64,000 nt of DNA. It comes from Asparagopsis taxiformis. Its lineage: Eukaryota; Rhodophyta; Florideophyceae; Bonnemaisoniales; Bonnemaisoniaceae. The stretch is taken from NCBI GenBank assembly GCA_030407315.1, contig JALQPE010002096.1, positions 248,001 through 312,000 on the forward strand, read 5' to 3'. This document shows positions 20,164-29,708 of this stretch, piece by piece; position 1 is the stretch's first letter; every line of letters begins with the position of its first letter. Under the pieces are notes generated by a model, which was not told the origin of the DNA, searched no databases, and saw nothing but the letters and a program-made list of their open reading frames with translations. The translations under genes were made by a program, and so were the position numbers.

Positions 20164-21443
20164 TCAAGAGCGGAGGGTCTCAACAACAGCTGCAAAATCT
20201 TGTCTGTCCAACCCCAAATCCTTTCCAGTTTTGAACAGATCTATCACAAAAAGCAAAGCGGTTAGATCAAGCAAGAGCAAAATAAACGCTTTCATATTCA
20301 AGTTGACGTGTAGGTACGAACCATATGCTGCTTTGGAAACGTCCATTTTGACATCATACTTTTCAGCAAGCATTTGTGCAAACCTGACGTCTTTCTCGGC
20401 ATGTTCCAAGGGGAAATTTGGTTGATAGTTTTTCACATCCTTTAGCATGGTGGGGCCTTTCAACGAGAACATGGGATTGTTCATTGCGCCAAGAGACCTG
20501 CAAAGTCGTAATAAACATAGATGAAGACAAGTTAGAAAAATTGTGAAACGATCAGCTCAAACAATTAAAAATCGCTGGTGCCATACAATACTTCGAGAAG
20601 ATCTGTGGCCGAAAGATCTAAGGCTTCAGTGAGGACAATGCTTTCGCCCAGAGCGGCGAGCATGGTAGCCATAAGCTGATTGATAACAAGCTTGAGACGT
20701 GTGGCATTACCCACCTCACCAAAGTAAAACGAACGCTTACCCATGAGCTGAAAGGCTTGTTGAGTGATTGGATCATCATATATGGATTGATCACCTGCGC
20801 CCAAAAAGATCAACTGACCTTGTTCAGCCGGGCCCTTGGATCCACTAACGGGCGCTTCAAGGAATTGACCGCCGTTTTCTACAACCTTTTGATAGGTGTT
20901 GCACATATCCTCGACGCGTAATGTGGAGCAATCGATAATTTTCTTACCCGAAGTAACAGCCTGCAAGGCGGCACCGTCGTGATCGAAAAATACGTTTTGA
21001 ACCGCTGTTGGTGTTGATAGCATAGAGAAGGTGTACTCGCATTCGCGCACGACATCAGCTGGCTGGGCAGCGGTATGAATGGAAGCGCCTGTGGATGCGA
21101 TCGCGTCTGCCAGAATGGCCGATTTGTCGGAGCGATTCCACACGACGAGATTATTGAATGTTTTGGCGAGATTTGCCGCCATGGGTAGACCCATGACACC
21201 GAGGCCGATGAAGCCTATTTTGGTATCGGGATCGATGGCGGATGCCATGACTGCATGGCGTTTGTGCGGAGCCGGCGCTTGTGGGCGAGTGGTCGAACGC
21301 AAGGTGTGAGGAGAATAGAAAGAAGACGAAAGTTTGCGGGTAAGGATGCCGGTGTTGGAAAGCGGAGGAGCGAAAGCCATTGTGGAGGAACGAATGGACG
21401 ATAGGACAGACAAAAAGAGGGTGGATCGGCTCGGGAGCTGCAT
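20164..21443 (-). CDS. NAD(P)-dependent beta-hydroxyacid dehydrogenase (glyoxylate/succinic semialdehyde reductase type)
   Basis: Three exons (20587-21443, 20322-20497, 20164-20240) encode 369 residues. The introns are 20498-20586 (GTATGG...TTTGCAG) and 20241-20321 (GTTCGT...GATAG), both with CTAAC. The joins read LLEVLSLGAMNNPMF and SKAAYDLFKTGKDLGL. After a transit-like leader of about 65 residues come the Rossmann motif IGFIGLGVMGLPMAANLAK, the substrate loop LEAPVSGSKGPAEQGQL and the catalytic-Lys helix GNATRLKLVINQL. This matches the plant GLYR1/2 subgroup of 3-hydroxyisobutyrate dehydrogenase-like enzymes, which detoxify glyoxylate and succinic semialdehyde. The leader suggests a plastid or mitochondrial site. 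Confidence 0.9.
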
Positions 21444-23106
21444 TGTTTTATATAGATCGAAAACTGGCAACAAGCGATGAGATTCACAGTCTCTCCGACT
21501 CACTGCTGGGCCCAATCAAGAGAGTTTACTTGTGCAGATAGACGGACATGTAATGCGAGCAAACGTAGGGCTTGGAAACATCCGATGATATTTTATCTAC
21601 AGTCATCTCAAGGCGAATCACAGCCATGTATTGAGACTCGAGTGTTGAAATATCTGCACAAGTCAAAATTTGAAATATTTTCATTCTCAGTCGAAAGCTA
21701 ATCTCACGAGGTTGACACTCTCGCTCCACGTCAGAGATCGGCGTGCTTTATACCCGCCGAACGGTATCATGTTCTCCTCGAATGGCTAATATTAACCAAC
21801 CTGAACAAACGCGCTGAGCTGGCCGCTTTCGTGCCACCGCAACTATGCAACGCAATGCGCTTGCATCACGTGTTGCATGAATCGCAGGTGTCGCAATGCG
21901 AGGGAATGCTACGATGGATCAGTCGGTCGTCCGGCACATCCACATGAAGCTTACGATTTGTTCAGCCATCAAGTGCTCGGTGTAACTTGGCAATGGAAAT
22001 CAAGCCACGCTGGATAAATCATAGCTCGGGCCAATCAACACATGTCACGTTGGTGCCGTCCCCTGGAAGCAACACACAACCTCTTTACAGATGCCAAACA
22101 TTTGTGTTTACACCGTTCTGCAGATTAAGATATCGATTTCTTGTCCCAACTCCACTCTATTGTTCTACTCGACAATAATACATGCTTTCATAACTAACAT
22201 TCGCCTTCTGCGAGCTAATTGGCATGGCGTACAGTCCCTCCAACCAGCCCGCGTCTTCTACCACAGATATTTCCCGACTTGCCAACGCGCCGACGCTCGC
22301 CCTGGGACGGGACACCCGCATAGCTTTCGCACGAAACTATGTTTCAGAGCGAATATCACAGTACATCCATGTTACAGTGCAGAGTTGAGAAGGGGAGTGA
22401 CTCGTATATTTCACTAGGGTTCACTTTTCATACACGTCTCCTTCATCTGCACCGCTTCTCAGGTACGTCCACTACTTGCATCAAACACATTGTAGAAAGC
22501 GCAAAGTCCCCACTGTCATTGCTGTAAGAAAATAAAGCTGAATTTGAGTACAGCACTCCAATCGTGTTGATCCTGCTCTTCCCAGCCAGGAGATTTACAT
22601 TTCTGCAGTCCATCTAGAAGAAATGTCCACCTTATCATTGCCGACAAATACGAGTGGAGCTGTGGCAAGACTGTACAATTTCATCCTCCAGCACACTTTT
22701 CAGCCAAACAATCCCCAAGTCTCGTTCCTTTTAATTCATACATACTCCCTCAACACCGCCACCACCATCCATCTCCCCGCCCAACTCTTTCACGTATTTG
22801 TATGACGTTTCGAATATACAAGTTTTCGGCTCGTTAACAGCGCTCCAACCGATAGCTAATCGCCGTATTACTTGCATGCAACCTCACCCTACCAGCAAGG
22901 AGCATGGTTGTCACATTGCAATTGTGCGATGTAGAAACCAGCATGCACTCTCACCCTGAATATACCCATCGTCCACCTCTGGTGCCATCATAGACAACCC
23001 ACAATCTGCTCCATTTCCATCCTCCACTGATATTGACCATCTGCAGAGGCTACAACCACAACATCTCATGAGTCTGCTTTTTTACGCTTTGAGCCGCGTG
23101 AAGTTC

Positions 23107-23159
23107 ACGGAATGGGATCAGGGCAGTTCACGCCGTGAACTGCCCTGATCCCATTCCGT
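23107..23159. repeat. 53-bp perfect inverted repeat (foldback)
   Basis: Arms of 26 nt (23107-23132 and 23134-23159) are exact reverse complements around one C, with centre TTCACG-C-CGTGAA. The left side also overlaps a 13-bp small palindrome CGTGAAGTTCACG. No gene lies here. The arm sequence is unrelated to the other three foldbacks in the window, but the size is the same. Confidence 0.95.
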
Positions 23160-23526
23160 AATCGCAGTGTGATAGAGTGGTGTCATTTGCTTTGCAAGTA
23201 CTGAATTGGACTTAAACAACATCAAGTACGGCACGTGTTTGATACTAGCATCTTAATCATACTCATTCGACTTCCGAGCCTCAGCCTCTTTCAGTTTGTA
23301 CTGCAACGCATGACATGACATGAAAGCGTTGCTCAATTTTCCAAGTGCACGATTCGTGTTTCGCCACTTTCGAACTTTCGACCTGTGATGCACTTTCACA
23401 AATGACAAGGACTAGAATGCTTCCAACGAAACAAAATGGCAGTATGAAATGGCCAAGGCTCATCACATTCGATACAAAGTGCTTACAATGAATGAAGTGT
23501 AGCCCATAGTCCTTCAAGTGAACATC

Positions 23527-23534
23527 TATATAAA
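23527..23534 (+). promoter_or_regulatory. TATA box
   Basis: TATATAAA about 70 bp before the start codon of the secreted sugar-dehydrogenase-like gene, a usual position for a core promoter. Confidence 0.5.
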
Positions 23535-23596
23535 ACTACTGTGTGCCATGCCATGCTGCACATCGCACCATTGGCGTAAACTTACAAACCTCCAAC

Positions 23597-25036
23597 ATGA
23601 AACGAATATCTCTTTATGTTTTACTCGTCATCTCGCTTATTTGTGCATGTACCCATGCCCAAATTGTCAATCCGATTCGAAGGCCAATTCGTGATGGCCC
23701 TCGAGTAATGAAAACTCGACTGTTCGCCCAAATTCCCGATTGGGAGGGTGGTCCGTCTCGTATCAACCATATTACACATTTCGATGAAGACATTTATGTC
23801 TGCACCGAAAAGAGTGGCGGTCTCATCTACAAGATTACTCCGAATGGCACCGTGACTCTTTGGGCTGATATTGCAAGGCTCGTGTTGCGCAAAACAGGTC
23901 GTCCAATGATCTTGAGAACAACAAGCCCACACGCAGGACTGCGAAGTCTCGCTTTCCATCCGAATTTTGCTCGCAACGGACTGTTCTATGTAAGTTTTAT
24001 GGAGAGGCGTCCAACGGGAACAAACAATCTAAGGTATTTATCCGATGTACCAAATCCCATATTTGCAGACAGTGTTGTCGCCGAGTTCAGGTTTAACTTT
24101 GTAAACAACAGGGTTATGGTGAACAGCTACCGACAAGTTATAAGAATAGGCATGCCAGTATTTGATCATCCAATCAAGCAAATCGCATTTAGAGGATTCT
24201 ACCTATATATCGCACATGGAGATGGGTCTGTTCAATCTGATGTCGTGGGAGGTGGACAAAGAAGAAACGATGCTCTGGGCAAAATTCTGAGGATTATCCC
24301 TATCAGACTTCGCAATGAACCGTATCGTATTCCAGCGTCGAATCCGTTTGTCAATGATCCTGACACGCTGAGTGAGATTTATGCACTGGGATTCCGCAAT
24401 CCACATAATATCTGCTTTAGTAGACGAGGGGAACTTTTTGTGACTGAAGCTGGGCGTGACAACGTAGAAGAAGTGAATATAGTGCAACGTGGAAGAAACT
24501 ACGGATGGGGAAGAAGAGAAGGCACGTTTGTTCATCTTGAAGAAGGGGGTGTTGGGACTGGAGTTGCGCCGCTACCTGAAGATGATGCCCGGTTTGGGTT
24601 TACATACCCGAACGCTCAGGTCGGACACTCTGCGCCACAGGGAAATCGGTTTGTCGGGCAGGCGTTAGCGGGTGGATGTCCAATAGAGAATGGTTCGGAA
24701 AACAATGGATTGTTCTTTTATGCCAATTTTCCGGTGGCTGGAGAACTGTACTATTCGTTTTTGAACGACCTGCGAAATGCAGTGGTCAGGGGACCTCCGT
24801 CTTCGCTGACGCAAGCAAGAACGTATCGAGCGAGAATTCTGTTTGACCAAGACAATATCCCTTTGACGCCACCTCGACGGTTCAACACGTTGGGCGGATT
24901 GGTGAAGAGTAATGCTGGCCTAGCAAGATCTGAAAGGGTCGACGTGCGCTTCGGGCAGGGACCGAAAGGGGAGCTATATTGGTCGAGCAAGCGAACAGGT
25001 GAAATATACCTAGTGACATCGTCTGTGCCAGAGTAA
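23597..25036 (+). CDS. Secreted glucose/sorbosone-dehydrogenase-like beta-propeller
   Basis: From the ATG at 23597 the protein is 479 residues and starts with a clear signal peptide (MKRISLYVLLVISLICACTH). The body matches the GSDH/HHIP-like six-bladed propeller: SLAFHPNFARNGLFYVSFM, a LGKILRIIPI segment, YALGFRNPHNICFSRRGELF and VTEAGRDNVEEVN, followed by GRNYGWGRREG. In bacteria such proteins use PQQ to oxidise sugars; animal relatives (HHIPL) are not known as enzymes, so activity here is open. An in-frame upstream ATG (23543) would bury the signal peptide and was rejected. Confidence 0.85.
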   Translation: MKRISLYVLLVISLICACTHAQIVNPIRRPIRDGPRVMKTRLFAQIPDWEGGPSRINHITHFDEDIYVCTEKSGGLIYKITPNGTVTLWADIARLVLRKTGRPMILRTTSPHAGLRSLAFHPNFARNGLFYVSFMERRPTGTNNLRYLSDVPNPIFADSVVAEFRFNFVNNRVMVNSYRQVIRIGMPVFDHPIKQIAFRGFYLYIAHGDGSVQSDVVGGGQRRNDALGKILRIIPIRLRNEPYRIPASNPFVNDPDTLSEIYALGFRNPHNICFSRRGELFVTEAGRDNVEEVNIVQRGRNYGWGRREGTFVHLEEGGVGTGVAPLPEDDARFGFTYPNAQVGHSAPQGNRFVGQALAGGCPIENGSENNGLFFYANFPVAGELYYSFLNDLRNAVVRGPPSSLTQARTYRARILFDQDNIPLTPPRRFNTLGGLVKSNAGLARSERVDVRFGQGPKGELYWSSKRTGEIYLVTSSVPE

Positions 25037-25706
25037 TGTTAACATCGTCCAATGTTGGACACTAATTTTTCTTGCAATGAATCTCGATACTACTAAACAA
25101 TGATACCATCGTAGTTGCGAAAGACGCGACACGAGTTTGACATGAATCAAAATTTCGATGGAAAATAGTATCACGCAACTTGTCGTGTCGGTTGGAATTT
25201 CCACCACTACACACACGCTTTCCCACATGTTGCGAATAAATCTCGTGGCTCACGCTGCCGCGAGTATGACTCCCCTTGCAACATCGCTTTGCTTACAATC
25301 GTGCAGTCAGCTAGTGCTTCTCACCGATCATCTATGTCGTCTGTGACGCCTAGCAACACTGTCAAGCTGTATTCCTCTTCCCAAACCGTAAGTGGTTGAA
25401 TGCTCGTCATGGATGTTTGCTCTCGAATGTTCGTCTTATCTTCAATGGAATAGAATACACAGTAACAGCGATACACGTTCAACACACCCACTCTATTTGC
25501 GCAGTTGTAATCACCATCTTGATTGCGTCCAACGTCAGCGCGCCCCAACCCTGATATTTGACTGCTCTCGTTTCAAAATTTGCCTAATTCGGGTTGGGTC
25601 AATTGCGAGGCGTACGCGCCGACGCCTTGAGCACTTGTTTATCTGCCTAATAACTTAATGACAAGCTGTGTCTAGCCCTCCTACTAACGAGTTGTGTACT
25701 CTAGTC
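25037..25706. other. Intergenic, nothing recognised
   Basis: 670 bp between convergent genes. Only small ORFs of random composition; no RNA gene or repeat recognised. Confidence 0.5.
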
Positions 25707-27050
25707 CTAGTAGATACGAACTTTAAGATCGTCAACCATATGGTGGTGGAGTAGGAGTTCGTTTACTCCCAGTCTTCTCCGCGTCCCCAATCGGTAATCC
25801 TGGTACACAGGGGCACAGCCGTCTGGATTTGGAAATATTACGACAGTTAGTAATGTTGTGAATTGTCAATTTGTATAAGATTGATGGCACTGTACCTTCT
25901 TCTCCCACACCCACGAAGAACTTGATACCAGTTGGGATGAACCTGTGCAGAAACAAAACATGTTTGTTAGATACGAAAGAATGTCGAGATGTGGGTGGGT
26001 GGGTGTGAGACAAACGTACGATCCAATGCTATTCCCTTCAAGTACTAGTTCGCCGACGTAAATTTCCATGACTTGCCTTCTGTACAGAATGTGGTAAGCA
26101 CCCACTTCATCAGTTCGAAGTGGTCTTGTACCTAACTTGACTACACCCATTTCGAGTGGCAGTTGGTATAAATTACCCTGCAAGTATACCTTTCGCTCCT
26201 TCTTCCCCTTGTTAAATTGATAGTAATTGACTCCAATCGTGGTGACTTTTCGATACATGAGCTCGTGAGTCATTGGACCGGTGTAGCTGACATGGGAAAA
26301 CAAGGTTTTCATGTCCTCTGTAAACTTGAGTTTAGCACCAGCCCGAGAATTGAGGCGAACCACTGAACCGATCTCGAGCTCTCTCCAGGTCGATTCGGCA
26401 CCAATGCGAGCCAGATGTATAGCAGGGGGCAAGACGTAAGGTCGGACAAAGTTTGCCATGGCGGAGTTTTTCGGCGTATACGAATTGGCAGAAGAGTTGG
26501 AAATATCGTCTTGTTCCTGTTGCTCGGTGTTCCTTTCTGCTTCTATATTTTCGCGAATAAGGCAAACGAGACACGCACATGTTGTGCGAGTGTAGGTCAA
26601 TTCATGAACCTGTCGTTTGTTGATAGTGGGCAGGAACTTATCGCCGAAGAGAAGCGAGGCCCATGGACTCGCGACATACTTCAAGCCGACACGGTACAAA
26701 CGTCCACTGGTAAGGTCGCGATGTATGATCTGGAGGTCGGTTTCCTCTGTGGACTGATGGACCTGGTACGAAAAGGTAGCTTCCTCTTCAAGGGGATTGC
26801 GGTTCATGAGACTGAATGCGAAGCGCTGTGCCTTTTTGCCGAGGCGCTGTGTGATAAATTTGAGCAGGACCTGGGGGCCATCTTCGTGCAGAGAGGAAGA
26901 GGCTGGGGTTTGGCGAGGGTATTTGGTGTCATGCACAGCGTAGGAATGTGCAAAGTGGGGGTCGCGCGGGGCGGGCTGGTGATGAGGAGGTGGAGCGGGG
27001 ATGTCGTGCATGTTTGACTTTGTGCGTTTTCGAAAGAAGAACGGAGCCAT
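25707..27050 (-). CDS. Unknown three-exon protein, 397 residues
   Basis: Exons 26020-27050, 25896-25942 (47 nt) and 25707-25822. Introns 25943-26019 and 25823-25895 have GT-AG ends and branch points CTAAC and TACTAAC. The spliced end reads GNSIGSFIPTGIKFFVGVGEE, then DGCAPVYQDYRLGTRR. The N-terminus (MAPFFFRKRTKSN) is basic, followed by about 40 His/Pro-rich residues. The middle and C-terminal parts are beta-rich (VYLQGNLYQLPLEMGVVKLG, VMEIYVGELVLEGNSIG). A CACLVCLI segment holds two Cys. No family recognised. Total coding length 1194 nt, in frame through all three exons. Confidence 0.72.
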
Positions 27051-27397
27051 GGTCGTTGAGCGGCGAGCGAGGACGTGGGCAACAAGGTGCGCAAAGGGGG
27101 AGGAAGGGCTTTACGTTTAGTCAGAGTGATATAAGGGGGCGGTACCTAAATTGGGGCCGAGACGTGTGCAATCTGAAAAGTGATCCATTCTCGCATGACG
27201 CACGACTCTCGTGTCGCAAAATATTAGTTAATCGAACCGGGCCAGCATATGATTGCCTTGTGTCAGCCGCGCGGCATAGCTCCTAATTCAGCTGCTTGAA
27301 ATGGTACCGCACGGCAGCCATGGCCCTAAACTAAATCGGCAACAAAATTCACACCCTCTGCCGATTTTGTGCTGCAACAACAACTGTAAGCCAGTGA
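27051..27397. other. Intergenic, nothing recognised
   Basis: 347 bp between the unknown gene's start and the COG6 stop. No feature seen. Confidence 0.5.
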
Positions 27398-29428
27398 TCA
27401 AATGTTGGACAAAATCAACTCGACTTTGTGCGCATCCCGCAACCCGATCGCTGTAACCGCGTCAGGACCGTATCCATTGCGAGCATCCTCCACCGCTTTG
27501 TACACATCGGTGTGCGTTCGCGCCAGCACTTGAGCCACCGCACTCCTCGCGCGGTTCCTCGCCCGAACATTCACAATCTTCCCAATGTGCGGCGCCTGCA
27601 ACGCTTCCGAGCATCCAATTGTGCTCCCTCCAAACAGCATGGCGTAAAAGTTCTTCACTGAGATAGACAATGCTTCCACGTCCATGCCCGCAACTTTAGA
27701 AAGTGGTGTCCATTTCTTCCCGTCCCCACCCGATGATTGCGCCGCCTCGCGCGCCTCGGCCAGTATTCGTGCCCGATCCGCCAAACCGCATCGCCGCAGA
27801 ACCGTCACTGATCCCAATGCAATATACTCGTCGATATGCGCATCCGCTGCCGTGGTCAGCTCCTGCACCTTGGACGACGCGAACGAATACGCCATCAGCG
27901 GCATTCGCATCGAATCGATGCAATTGGCAATGAACACGTGTTGCTCAATCGGTGTAAGCGTTCGAGCCGCCATTTTCTCGCACAAAGTCAATAGCCGGTT
28001 CAGAATCACTTCCAGAAGTGCACTGCTTTGGCCTTCACGTGCATCCGCCGGCGTAAGACTCCCATCCAGCGTTGCCATAATTTCGTCCAAACGCGTCATA
28101 GATTGGTTCACAGCGACAGGCGCTGTCAGGTCTTCCGTCGGAGCTACACCAGCCTGTTCAAATGATTCTAGTTTCAATTTCCACGTAGAAAAGAACCCAT
28201 ACATTGCAATGGAATTGCACTCCATCAACATCTCCGGAAGTGCTGCGTCGGCACCCAGCAACTGCGACATTGTACTTGCATAGAATTCCAATAAACTTGC
28301 CAACCGATGCAGAACCACAACAGGCAGTGTTTGTTCCAATGCTTGCTCAAATCGTATTCGAAACGGCCGACACAATGCGTCAAAAACTGTATTAAGAACC
28401 TTCAACGCAAGTTCATCGTTATGCGTCTTAGTCCTTTCATCGACAGTGTTCGTGTCTGAAGTAAACAATCGATTCGTTAGCTCCTTTTCCGATGCCAGCG
28501 CCTGGTGAATCCATGCAAGCATGTCGTTTGTGTATCGCATAGGATCGTGAGCGTGCATTTCGATAGGGCGTGGCATACCACCCGGGCCACCTTTCGTGAG
28601 TGCCGTGACAAAACGCGACACAAGAGATGCGCGACGCGCAGAGCCGACTTCCTCGGCACAAAATCGAAGCAGCATTGGACGCGCTCGTAGCGCCCGAATT
28701 GCATCTCTCAACAATGCAGCTTCCTCCTCTTGCTCTTCAGCATCGACATCCAGCGTCCCGCATTGTGCCTGAACGAAACGGAAAACCTTTTCATACGCTT
28801 CTTCCCTCTTTGTGGCTGCAAATTCAAGTGCTTCCAGGCCGGCACGCTGATTGCGACAACGAAGAAGCGCTCGAGAATCCTCATGAATCTTCTCTAGACG
28901 TTTCAGAGCAGCGATGAATTCAACATTCACTACATCACTGTCAAGGGCCGCAGCTTCATGCCCGCGCAGAACAAAACGGTTGAGAAAGGCACGGCTTACA
29001 GCGGCACGATGTTCTGAATCTGTGAGCTTTGCGCGCAACTGTGAAGTTTGTGCAATGACAGTGGAAGCACCTGTTCTTGCACCGGATAAGCGCCCCGATA
29101 GTGCCTGGACGTCCGATTGCATGTCGGCGATGTGTTGTTGGACGGCACGCAGCTCTTTTTGCGTATCAGCAAAGGCAGCCAATACTGCGCTACTAGAGTC
29201 CACAGACCGTGATGTGAGTTGAGCAGAGAGGTTGCGACGAGCCGCTGGAGTGTTTGTTTCGTAGAAAGAAGCAATGTCACGAACGGTGTTGAGAAGAGCA
29301 GGCGATTCCGCTGGTACGGGCGCTTCGATTATCGCACGCATCTTGAGCACAGCCCATGATGTTTGCATTGGTAGTTCAGGAACTTCTGATGGATGATCAT
29401 TTTGTTTTGACGTCTCGATCGTAGTCAT
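27398..29428 (-). CDS. COG6: Conserved oligomeric Golgi complex subunit 6
   Basis: 676 residues, single exon. The N-terminal coiled-coil region (TQKELRAVQQHIADMQSDVQ, about 80-135), a TSQLRAKLTDSEHRAAVSRA, then FLNRFVLRG segment, and later GGMPRPIEMHAHDPMRYTND, then MLAWIHQALASEKE are the well-kept blocks of COG6. COG6 is a lobe-B subunit of the COG tethering complex for retrograde traffic within the Golgi. Length agrees with the 650-840 residues of the family. It is divergent from TAF5 with 280 bp between the ATGs. Confidence 0.92.
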   Translation of the reverse strand: MTTIETSKQNDHPSEVPELPMQTSWAVLKMRAIIEAPVPAESPALLNTVRDIASFYETNTPAARRNLSAQLTSRSVDSSSAVLAAFADTQKELRAVQQHIADMQSDVQALSGRLSGARTGASTVIAQTSQLRAKLTDSEHRAAVSRAFLNRFVLRGHEAAALDSDVVNVEFIAALKRLEKIHEDSRALLRCRNQRAGLEALEFAATKREEAYEKVFRFVQAQCGTLDVDAEEQEEEAALLRDAIRALRARPMLLRFCAEEVGSARRASLVSRFVTALTKGGPGGMPRPIEMHAHDPMRYTNDMLAWIHQALASEKELTNRLFTSDTNTVDERTKTHNDELALKVLNTVFDALCRPFRIRFEQALEQTLPVVVLHRLASLLEFYASTMSQLLGADAALPEMLMECNSIAMYGFFSTWKLKLESFEQAGVAPTEDLTAPVAVNQSMTRLDEIMATLDGSLTPADAREGQSSALLEVILNRLLTLCEKMAARTLTPIEQHVFIANCIDSMRMPLMAYSFASSKVQELTTAADAHIDEYIALGSVTVLRRCGLADRARILAEAREAAQSSGGDGKKWTPLSKVAGMDVEALSISVKNFYAMLFGGSTIGCSEALQAPHIGKIVNVRARNRARSAVAQVLARTHTDVYKAVEDARNGYGPDAVTAIGLRDAHKVELILSNI

Positions 29429-29708
29429 GTTGCCAAATAGTTTGTGGGCAAAGTCGGATTCGCTGATGGAATGCTTCCGAATAGCGTCATCGCCTCTTAC
29501 GAAAGTCTGCTGTAAACGTGTACAAGTTCAAATTTCAGTTTTTGGTCATTTTCGTGCCACAGTCACGTTTCGCTCATTTTGCAATGAACACTTGTTTCGC
29601 AGTCCATCCTAATTTCTAGTTTCACCTTCATCGACAGCGAGCCGTCAACAAGCTTTTATAACATCTGGATTGCGCAATTCCTTTGTGCAACTAGCATTGT
29701 GTGTTGAG

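Larger units (their letters stand above)
21444..23596. other. 2.1-kb gene-free region between divergent genes
   Basis: Between the reductase and the sugar-dehydrogenase-like gene I find no ORF with protein-like composition. It holds a 53-bp inverted repeat (23107-23159) and a TATA box near 23527 (CTATATAAAAC) about 70 bp before the downstream ATG. The rest is unremarkable. Confidence 0.55.
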
